This document shows positions 48,263 through 55,427 of a stretch of 64,000 nt of DNA, piece after piece (the stretch's first letter is position 1; each line of letters begins with the position of its first letter). Under the pieces are notes generated by a model, which was not told where the DNA came from, ran no database searches, and was given only the letters and a program-made list of their open reading frames with translations. Source of the DNA: Myxococcales bacterium. Lineage in GTDB: Bacteria; Myxococcota_A; Polyangia; Haliangiales; Haliangiaceae. A program made the position numbers and the translations under genes. The stretch lies in NCBI GenBank assembly GCA_016720595.1, contig JADKKI010000040.1, positions 3,218 to 67,217 of the forward strand. Reading direction: 5' to 3'.

Positions 48263-48991
48263 TCACCGTCCGCGCGGCGTGCGCAGCTCTTCGGGCCGGA
48301 TCGGCCGATCCGTCGCCTTGAACAAGTCGGCATCGGTCGACGCGACGAGCGGGAACGTGGTGGTCGAGTGCATCACCAGCATCTGCTGCCCATCGCGATA
48401 GTCGGTGGCGGCCAGCTCGCGCACGGCGACGCCACACACCAGCACCGGCGACGTGGGGAGCAGCACGCCCTCCTCCACGGTGACCGACCAGAACTGATAT
48501 GCGGCCGGGACCAGGGCCGCGATCGCGGGTGGCAGCGGCGGATCCCAGCGCCCGATCGGCCCGTCGGTGATCGCGAGCTCGAGCCCCTCGGGCGAGATCC
48601 GCACCACGCCGGTCTCGTCGACCACGTCGAACGCCCCGCAGCGGGCCTCCTCGCGGAGCTGCGGGAAGTGGAAGCCGTGCGTGACGTGCGTGGCGCGGAT
48701 ATCGAGGTGGTAGCCGATGCACTCGATCCCCATCACGGGTGAGCGAAGGAGCGGCACGCCGGGGATCGCGCGCGCTGCGCCCTGAACGACGGCCGCGGTT
48801 CCATCACCTAGCTCGGCGATCGTCTTGCGCTGCAGGTGCTTGAGCACGCGGCGCACGGCCTCGCCGCGATCGCGCGGGGGATCTCCGGCCTGCGGCATCG
48901 CGCGGGACTTGCCCGCACCCCGCGCGCGCAGGAACGCGATGGCGGCGGTGCCCCCCAGCGCGATCCCGGTGAACAGAGCCTCGAAGAACAC
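48263..48991 (-). CDS. GIDE/MULAN-like domain membrane protein
   Basis: 242 residues. One short N-terminal hydrophobic stretch (MFFEALFTGIALGGTAAIAFL) is the only membrane segment. The rest resembles the GIDE (MULAN E3-like) domain seen in eukaryotic and bacterial proteins: AVVQGAARAIPGVPLLRSPVMGIECIGYHL and VLVCGVAVRELA. No RING is present, so ligase activity is not implied. Start GTG 48991; TACGCT lies 8 nt upstream. It converges on the small Cys protein with 1 bp between stops. Confidence moderate. Confidence 0.65.
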   Translation of the reverse strand: MFFEALFTGIALGGTAAIAFLRARGAGKSRAMPQAGDPPRDRGEAVRRVLKHLQRKTIAELGDGTAAVVQGAARAIPGVPLLRSPVMGIECIGYHLDIRATHVTHGFHFPQLREEARCGAFDVVDETGVVRISPEGLELAITDGPIGRWDPPLPPAIAALVPAAYQFWSVTVEEGVLLPTSPVLVCGVAVRELAATDYRDGQQMLVMHSTTTFPLVASTDADLFKATDRPIRPEELRTPRGR

Positions 48992-49009
48992 CGCGGTCGA
49001 GCGTAGCAG

Positions 49010-50290
49010 CTAGAACTGCTTGCGGAGGCGCGCGTCGACGATCGCCTTGGGATCGAAGCCGGTGTCGCGCTTGATCGCATCGACCATGTCCTGCATCGAC
49101 GCGGGCTTGTTCTTGTACTTCTTGTAGAACCGGCCGATCACACCGTCGAGCACGTCGGCGCCGACCTTGTCCGCGACGTCCTTGTAGAAGAACGCGCCCT
49201 CCATGTACGGCAGGTTCGTGAACAGCTTGTCGGTGATGATGTCGATCTGGTTGCAGCCACGCGGCCATGCCGGGGCGCCGCCCTCGGCGACCGCGGCGGC
49301 CAGCTCGTCCTTGTAGTCAGCCCAGATCTTGGTCTCGAGCGCGGGGCTCACCTTGCTGAGGGCGCGCGCGGACAGGTAGCTGACGGTGCCCTCGGAGAGG
49401 ACGAAGTCCTCCCAGCACTTGAGCCGCACGCCATCGCCGAACCAGCCGTGCGCCGCCTCGTGCGCGTGCGTGACCTCATCGTTCATCGCATCCTTGGCGA
49501 CGTGGAAGTACGGGTGGTGCTCCATCCCGCCGTAGAGGCCTTCGCCCCACACCACGGAGACCGCGGCCATCTCGGTACCGAACGAATAGGGCCCGAGCGT
49601 CTTCTCGTACCAATCGACGACCTTGGTCAGGTTCTTGGTCCCGGCACGCGCGGCGGTCTCACCGCCCGGGAGCCAGTGCACGCCGATCTTGGTGCCGGCC
49701 GTGGTCGTGCCGAGCGAGGCCTTCGTGTACGCGCCCACGGCCCACGCGATCATGTAGGGCGGCGCCTCGGCGTCGATCGTCTCGGGATACACGGCGGTCT
49801 TCCCCGCGGGGACGCCGGTGAGCGCGAGCGTGAACGTGGTGCCGTCCGCGGGCTGCGAGTGGCAGGGGAACAGGTTGCCGCAGAAGTACGGCCACACCAC
49901 CGTCGAGCCGCCCGGGAGCAAGCCGTTGGCCATGTCGTGCCCGGTGAAGCCATAGCTGACCACCAGCGGGCCGCGCACGTTCGACACCCGCAGCTTCCCC
50001 GCGGTGACGCGGTACTGCCGGTGACCGCGCTCGTCGGTGACGTCGGTGACCGTCAGGCCACCCGCCTCGAGTGCGACGTTGCCGTTCCTCTCGAGCTCGA
50101 TCGTCGCGACCGCGGTCTTGGCCGCCAGATCGACATCGAGGTTCGTCGCCTTGACGTTGACGGCGGTGGAGCCGTCAGCCTTGCCGTCGAGCCAGTCCGC
50201 ATCGTCGACTTCGTCGCCGGCGTCGGTCGCACAGCCGGCGGTCAGGGCCACGCTGGTCAGGAGCAACGAGACAAGCCAGCGGTCGCGCAT
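49010..50290 (-). CDS. M1-like zinc metallopeptidase lipoprotein
   Basis: 426 residues. Lipoprotein signal MRDRWLVSLLLTSVALTAGC (LTAGC). The beta-rich front (LDVDLAAKTAVATIEL..) resembles the M1 N-terminal domain, then a GGMEHHPYF segment stands where GxMEN would be. The zinc site HEAAHGW lies at about 277-283, with Glu about 300 in LSEGTVSYL, giving the HExxH-x18-E pattern. It probably cleaves N-terminal residues in the periplasm or outside the cell. Substrate unknown; the C-terminal M1 domain is short. Confidence 0.88.
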   Translation of the reverse strand: MRDRWLVSLLLTSVALTAGCATDAGDEVDDADWLDGKADGSTAVNVKATNLDVDLAAKTAVATIELERNGNVALEAGGLTVTDVTDERGHRQYRVTAGKLRVSNVRGPLVVSYGFTGHDMANGLLPGGSTVVWPYFCGNLFPCHSQPADGTTFTLALTGVPAGKTAVYPETIDAEAPPYMIAWAVGAYTKASLGTTTAGTKIGVHWLPGGETAARAGTKNLTKVVDWYEKTLGPYSFGTEMAAVSVVWGEGLYGGMEHHPYFHVAKDAMNDEVTHAHEAAHGWFGDGVRLKCWEDFVLSEGTVSYLSARALSKVSPALETKIWADYKDELAAAVAEGGAPAWPRGCNQIDIITDKLFTNLPYMEGAFFYKDVADKVGADVLDGVIGRFYKKYKNKPASMQDMVDAIKRDTGFDPKAIVDARLRKQF

Positions 50291-50366
50291 GCGCGCGAGT
50301 ACAGCAAGCTCCCTGCCAGCGGCGGGTGCAGCGAACCCGCGGGGTTGGAGCAGGGTGGCGACTCGA

Positions 50367-51269
50367 CTAGCCGGCCGGGGTGGGCGTTGCCGCGTCGACG
50401 GCGATGCCCATCGCGTTGAAGCCCTTGTCGACGTAGACGACGGTGCCGGTGATCCCGCTCGCGAGGGGGCTCGACAGGAACGCCGCGGTGGCGCCGACCT
50501 CCTCGGCCGTCAGCGCATCGGTGAGCGGCGAGTTGCGCCGGTTGTAGTCGATCATCTGCTGGATGAAGCCGATCGCACTCGCCGCGCGCGAGGCGTAGGG
50601 CCCAGCGGAGATCACGTTGACGCGGTGGCCCCACTTGCGGCCGGCCTCGTACGCGAGCACGCGCGCATCGGACTCGAGCGCCGCCTTCGCCGACGACATC
50701 CCACCGCCGTAGCCGGGGATCACGCGCTCGGACGCCATGTACGAGAGCGAGAGGAACGCGCCGCCCTTCCGGACGTGCGGGCCCATGTGCTGGATCAGCG
50801 AGACGTTCGAGTACGCAGAGGCGCTGAGCGCGCTGAGGTATCCCTTGCGCGAGGTCTCGAGCAGCGGGTTCTTGACCTCGCTCCCGTTCGCGAGGCTGTG
50901 GATCACGATGTCGGCGCCGCCATCCGCGGCGACCGCCGCCGCGAGCCCGCTGATCGAGAAATCTCCGAGATCGCGATAGCGGCGGCTCTCGCGCAGCTCC
51001 GCCGGCGCGTCCTCCACGCGATCGAACTCGGCATCGAGCGGGTAGATCTTCGTGAACGCCAGCTTCGATCCGTCCTTCATGGCCAGCGAGGCGTCGAACT
51101 TGCCGCGCTCGAGCAAGGTCTTGAAGATGCCCAGCGCGGGCGGCCAGGTGGCCACGGCGACCGTGGCGCCAGCCTCCGCGAGGGACTTCGCGATCGCAAA
51201 GCCGAAGCCTCCGTCGTCCGCTACGCCAGCAACCACAGCGTGCTTCCCGGTGAGATCGATGCTCAACAT
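50367..51269 (-). CDS. fabI: Enoyl-ACP reductase, plant type (FabI/InhA-like)
   Basis: 300 residues. NADH-dependent reductase of the last step of each fatty-acid elongation cycle. Plant/apicomplexan/Chlamydia-type signatures are unmistakable: the long insert after the first Rossmann unit ([23 protein letters not shown]), [49 protein letters not shown] with the Tyr and Lys of the active site, and [13 protein letters not shown] 51269 precedes the LDLTGK motif; a longer frame adds unrelated residues. Whole gene intact. Monocistronic. Confidence 0.93.
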   Translation of the reverse strand: MLSIDLTGKHAVVAGVADDGGFGFAIAKSLAEAGATVAVATWPPALGIFKTLLERGKFDASLAMKDGSKLAFTKIYPLDAEFDRVEDAPAELRESRRYRDLGDFSISGLAAAVAADGGADIVIHSLANGSEVKNPLLETSRKGYLSALSASAYSNVSLIQHMGPHVRKGGAFLSLSYMASERVIPGYGGGMSSAKAALESDARVLAYEAGRKWGHRVNVISAGPYASRAASAIGFIQQMIDYNRRNSPLTDALTAEEVGATAAFLSSPLASGITGTVVYVDKGFNAMGIAVDAATPTPAG

Positions 51270-51413
51270 GGGCGGGTGATCGCCCGAAAAACCTCTGGAA
51301 TCAACACCACATCGCTGCTGATGCACCCCCGCGTCGATCGGCCGGTGGATGCCAGGGGCCAACGTGATCTAGGTGCTCGCGTCGGGGCCCCAAGTCCCCT
51401 ACCATTTTCCTAC

Positions 51414-52778
51414 ATGCGAGCCGCCCTCGTCCTCGTCGTAGCTCTCGGTGCGCCCGCGGTCGTCCACGCGGAGGGCCAGCCGCTGCCCCCGACGGTGTTC
51501 GAGAATCGGGTGCAGAAGCTCCCCGCGGGCACGATCGCCCTCGCGCCGATCTCCCACACGGTGTTCATCAACCAGTGCGTCGGTGGCTGCCAGGTCATCC
51601 CCGGCGGCAACGATTCGCGCACCAACCACTCGTCGATCCCGCAGAGCACCGTGACGCTCTCGGCGTGGAACCAGGGCGATCCGAAGTGGCAGCAGCTCGT
51701 CCAGTGCGTGAAGGACACGTTCATCCCGTTCAACATCGACGTGGTCACCACCGATCCGGGCTCGGCCTCTCACTTCGAGGTCATGGTCACTGGTGGTCCG
51801 TCGACCCAGCTGCGCCCCGGGCTCAACGCCGGTGGTGTCGCGCCGTTCATCGGCTGTGACGCCCAGTACAACAACGGCCTCAGCTTCGTGTTCGGTGGGA
51901 GCTCGGGCGATCTCGAGTTCCTGTGCGGCGCCGTCGTCCAGGAGGCCGCGCACGTGTGGGGCCTCGATCACGAGTATCACCCCGACGATCCGATGACGTA
52001 CCTGAACCTCGGATCGCTCAAGCGGTTCCAGAACGCGGCGGTGCAGTGCCACGATTCGAATCAGCCGCCGAACCCGATCTCGCAGTGCCAGTGCGGCGGC
52101 GCCACGCAGAACAGCTATCAGTACATGCTGAACACGTTCGGCCCCTCGAACCTGCCGCCGGCGACGATCTCGATCGCCACGCCGACCGAGGGTCAGTGGG
52201 TCCGCCCCGGGTTCCCGGTGCGCGCGCAGCTGACGTCGCAGATCTCCGGCGTCAGCGGCGGCTCGCTGTCGATCGACGGCACCCAGACCTCGATGGTCGG
52301 GCTCGCGGGTCCCCTCGCGTTCAACGCGCCCACCACGATGACCGGTGGCGATCACACCGTGCTCGTCAGCGGCAGTGACGGCGGTGGTCGCTCGGCGACC
52401 GCCACGGTCCACGTCAAGGTCACCGCGATCTGCTCGGCCGCCGCCCCGTGCGCCGCCGGGACCAACTGCATCGGCGGGTTCTGCGTGCCCGGTGCCGACG
52501 TCGACGGCGGCCTCGGGGCGACCTGCACCGCGAACGACACGTGCATCACCAACCAGTGCGGCACTGCCAATGGCGAATCGCTGTGCACGGGCATGTGCGA
52601 CGCTGACGGAACGTGCCCCTCCGGCTTCTCCTGCATCGGCGGCACGGGCGCCGCGGGCGTGTGCTGGCCGAGCTCCGATGACGGTGGCTGCTCGACGAGC
52701 GGTGACTCCAGCGGCAGTCCGTTGTTGCTGCTCGCGGCCTTCGGGTTCGTGGCCGTCGTGCTGCGCCGCCGCGCGTAG
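51414..52778 (+). CDS. MYXO-CTERM zincin-like protein
   Basis: 454 residues. Signal peptide MRAALVLVVALGAPAVVHA. The N-terminal region includes QEAAHVWGLDHEYHPDDPMTY (176 on), like the metzincin HExxHxxGxxH site but with Gln at the first His, so catalysis is doubtful. A beta-sandwich follows (about 255-340, PPATISIATPTEGQWVRPG), then a Cys-rich segment (340-425) and a MYXO-CTERM tail (CSTSGDSSGS, hydrophobic helix, RRRA). TACCAT lies 8 nt before the ATG. The likely role is a secreted or surface-anchored protein that binds or senses peptide. Confidence 0.82.
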   Translation: MRAALVLVVALGAPAVVHAEGQPLPPTVFENRVQKLPAGTIALAPISHTVFINQCVGGCQVIPGGNDSRTNHSSIPQSTVTLSAWNQGDPKWQQLVQCVKDTFIPFNIDVVTTDPGSASHFEVMVTGGPSTQLRPGLNAGGVAPFIGCDAQYNNGLSFVFGGSSGDLEFLCGAVVQEAAHVWGLDHEYHPDDPMTYLNLGSLKRFQNAAVQCHDSNQPPNPISQCQCGGATQNSYQYMLNTFGPSNLPPATISIATPTEGQWVRPGFPVRAQLTSQISGVSGGSLSIDGTQTSMVGLAGPLAFNAPTTMTGGDHTVLVSGSDGGGRSATATVHVKVTAICSAAAPCAAGTNCIGGFCVPGADVDGGLGATCTANDTCITNQCGTANGESLCTGMCDADGTCPSGFSCIGGTGAAGVCWPSSDDGGCSTSGDSSGSPLLLLAAFGFVAVVLRRRA

Positions 52779-52796
52779 CGCTGGTATCGTCTGCGC

Positions 52797-53801
52797 GTGA
52801 AGGACTGGCTGCTCCGCGGCGCCGCGCGGACCGCGCTGACCAACCCGTTCGTCCGCGTCCTCGCCCGCGGGCGCCAGGGTGGTGAGGACACCGGGCTCGA
52901 TCGCCAGGTCGCTGGCGTCCTCGAGTTGCAGCGCCTGATGCGACTGCCCGCGCTCGATTCGATGGATCCGCCGAATGCACGTCGGTTCGCGGAAGATGGG
53001 CTCTCTCCGCTCGACGTCGCGCCCGCGGCGATGGCGGAGATCATCGACGCCACGGTCGCCGGACCCGGGGGCACGATCCCGGTGCGGATCTACGTGCCGT
53101 TCCGGGCTGGCCCGCACTGGCTCGTGTACCTGCACGGCGGTGGCGGCGTGATCGGATCGATCCGCAGCTCCGAGCCGGTGACACGCCTGATCGCCGCACA
53201 GACCGGATGCACGGTCGCCTCGGTCGGCTACCGGCTGGGGCCCGAGCATCGTCACCCGGGTGCGATCGAGGATGCGTGCGCCGCGTGGGATGCACTGGTC
53301 ACGCGGATCCCGCGCAGCGGCAAGGCGGTGATCGCCGGCGACAGCTTCGGCGGCTACCTCTCGGCGCACGTCGATCGCCAGGCGCAGCACACGGGCAAGC
53401 GGCAGCCCGATCTGCAGGTGCTGATCTATCCGATCGTCGATCAGACCCTGACGTCGCCGACGATCGAGCAGTTCGCCGACGGCTACCTGCTCACGAAGTC
53501 GATGATGCAGTGGTTCCAGACCAACTACCTGCGCCCCACCGATGACCGCCGGGCGGTGTCCCCGGCGTACTGGGAGGACCTATCCCGGTCGGCGCCGGCC
53601 GTGATCGCGACCGCCGGCTTCGACCCGCTCGTCGCCGAGGGAGACCACCACGCCGACCGCCTCCGCCGTGCCGGCATCGCCGTCCGGCACCGCCGCTATC
53701 CATCCTTGATCCATGGCTTTCTCAGCCTCGCGGGCGGCGTGAGCGCTGCCCGGGCCGCCGTCGACGAGCTGTGCGCCGACGTCATCGAGCTGATCGCCTA
53801 G
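52797..53801 (+). CDS. Alpha/beta-hydrolase esterase (HSL family)
   Basis: 334 residues of the hormone-sensitive-lipase family. The oxyanion motif HGGGG is seen at about 110-115 (YLHGGGGVIG), the nucleophile GDSFGG holds the Ser at about 183, and the Asp and His come from FDPL and the IHGF segment near the C-terminus. Small-chain carboxylester hydrolysis is expected. No signal peptide, so probably cytoplasmic. GTG start with TATCGT 6 nt upstream. A strong hairpin follows the stop. Confidence 0.9.
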   Translation: MKDWLLRGAARTALTNPFVRVLARGRQGGEDTGLDRQVAGVLELQRLMRLPALDSMDPPNARRFAEDGLSPLDVAPAAMAEIIDATVAGPGGTIPVRIYVPFRAGPHWLVYLHGGGGVIGSIRSSEPVTRLIAAQTGCTVASVGYRLGPEHRHPGAIEDACAAWDALVTRIPRSGKAVIAGDSFGGYLSAHVDRQAQHTGKRQPDLQVLIYPIVDQTLTSPTIEQFADGYLLTKSMMQWFQTNYLRPTDDRRAVSPAYWEDLSRSAPAVIATAGFDPLVAEGDHHADRLRRAGIAVRHRRYPSLIHGFLSLAGGVSAARAAVDELCADVIELIA

Positions 53802-53824
53802 GCCGGCGCGGACGCCGCGATTTG

Positions 53825-53846
53825 GCGCCCGGGGAAACCCGGGTGC
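53825..53846 (+). terminator. GNRA-loop hairpin after the esterase gene
   Basis: GCGCCCGGG-GAAA-CCCGGGTGC: a 9-bp stem (one G-U) with a GAAA tetraloop, 23 bp after the stop. It is followed by the -10 box TACGAT for the next gene and an ATTTT run. Likely terminator or RNA stabiliser. Confidence 0.5.
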
Positions 53847-53858
53847 TACGATCATTTT

Positions 53859-55298
53859 GTGACCGCCGTGCTGATCGCACTGGCCGACGTGGGGCCAGCC
53901 GTTCAGCTCGAGGAACAGCTCAACCAGGCCGGCATCAAGGCGCGCTGGGACATCACCCAGGCGGACGGTCCGCTCGGCGGCAACTCCGCCGCCGTCGTCC
54001 TCGTCGATGCGGATCATCTCGGGGCCAAGCTCGCGGCCGTCTCCGCGCTGTGGCGCGATCAACCAAACGTTCCGGGCGTCGTCGCCCTCGGCTCGTCCAC
54101 GGTCGCACGCGCGCAAGCACCGGTGGCGCGGACCACGCTGGTCGCGCCGACCGCGAAGATCACGACGCTCGTCGCGGCGATCCACGAGGCGGCCAAGCTC
54201 CGTCTCGCATCGGACATGCGGTGGCCCGTGCTGCGCGCCGCGGTGGGCCTCCCGCCCGTTCCGGATGCCCCGATCGCCTGGCAATCCACACTCGCCGCGG
54301 CCCGCAAGGTCGATCTCGAGATCCCTCGCTCGGCCCTGCGCTGGAAGGTGGCCCACTACGCCACCCCGACCACCAGGCTCGCGGAGCTCCGCGAGGAGCG
54401 CCTGTTGACCGTGCCCGAGCTCGAGGCCGCCGCGAAGCTCGACGGTACGACCACCGTGAAGCGGCTCGTCAACGCAGGTCCCCTCGATCCGCAGCAGACC
54501 GCGCGCTTCTTGTGGACGCTCGGCTCGATGGGCGCCCTCGAGTTCACGCCCGAGGTTCGAGATCTCGCCACCGGACCGCGCCGCATGCTCCACGACATGC
54601 GCACGCACCTGCGGGCCCGCTCGCGACGCCTCGAGCGCAGCACGTTCTACGATGTGCTCGAGCTGACCCCGCAAGCGGAGTACCCGGAGATCGAGGACGC
54701 ATACCGGCTGGTCGGCCTGCGGTACGCACCGAACGTCCTCGCCGAGTACGACCTCTCGGAGCTCCAGCCGGAGATCCAGCCGATGTGGGAGCTCGTCGAG
54801 AAGGCGCGGTCCGTCCTGGTGGACCACGCCGCGCGCGGCCGCTATCACGACTGGCTCCGCGAGAAGCTCCCTGCCCTGCGAACGGTGTGGGCGATCGACG
54901 CGAGCATGGTCTCCGCGGCAGCGACGGCGTTCGCCCGCGGCCAGGCCGCGCTCGGTGCAGGCGATGTCCACAAGGCGATGAGCGAGCTCGCCGTGGCGTG
55001 CCGGAAGTTTCCCGGGCAGCCCGAGTACGAGGCGAACTTCGCCTGGGCACGCTACCGGGTGCAGGTCGCCTCGGGGCGCGATCGCGTGGAGGCCGCCGTC
55101 GCCGAGCGCCAGGCGGTCGAAGATCTCATGATGGGATGCAGGCCGTGGCCGAAGGCGCTGGTCGCGCTCTCCCTGCTGTGTGCCGCCTCGGGCGACGCCG
55201 ACGCCGCCCGCTGGCACCTCCACATCGCGTTGCAGACCGACCCGACCGTGCCCGCCGCCGCGCAGCTCGCGCAGCGTCTCGGCATGCGGCGCTACTGA
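53859..55298 (+). CDS. Receiver-like/J-like/TPR protein
   Basis: 479 residues. Residues 1-80 look like a degenerate receiver (VLIALADVGPAVQLEEQL.., VLVDADH). The middle reads like DUF4388-type winged helices (RLAELREERLLTVPELEAAAKL). A J-like helix pair, RSTFYDVLELTPQAEYPEIEDAYRLVGLRY, at about 263-292 has APN where HPD is needed, so Hsp70 stimulation is unlikely. TPR-like helices fill the last 140 residues. GTG 53859, TACGAT 6 nt upstream. Compare the receiver-like/DUF4388 protein at 15500. Confidence 0.72.
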   Translation: MTAVLIALADVGPAVQLEEQLNQAGIKARWDITQADGPLGGNSAAVVLVDADHLGAKLAAVSALWRDQPNVPGVVALGSSTVARAQAPVARTTLVAPTAKITTLVAAIHEAAKLRLASDMRWPVLRAAVGLPPVPDAPIAWQSTLAAARKVDLEIPRSALRWKVAHYATPTTRLAELREERLLTVPELEAAAKLDGTTTVKRLVNAGPLDPQQTARFLWTLGSMGALEFTPEVRDLATGPRRMLHDMRTHLRARSRRLERSTFYDVLELTPQAEYPEIEDAYRLVGLRYAPNVLAEYDLSELQPEIQPMWELVEKARSVLVDHAARGRYHDWLREKLPALRTVWAIDASMVSAAATAFARGQAALGAGDVHKAMSELAVACRKFPGQPEYEANFAWARYRVQVASGRDRVEAAVAERQAVEDLMMGCRPWPKALVALSLLCAASGDADAARWHLHIALQTDPTVPAAAQLAQRLGMRRY

Positions 55299-55427
55299 CG
55301 ACGTCAGGCACCTCGTAGCGCTTCGAGGTCGCGTCGAACATCCCACGAGTCTCCGCATCTTCGAGCGCGGCGCCTCGCTCAGGTGGGGATTGCGGCGCGC
55401 GCGGCGGTTCCACCATACTAGCGGCGC

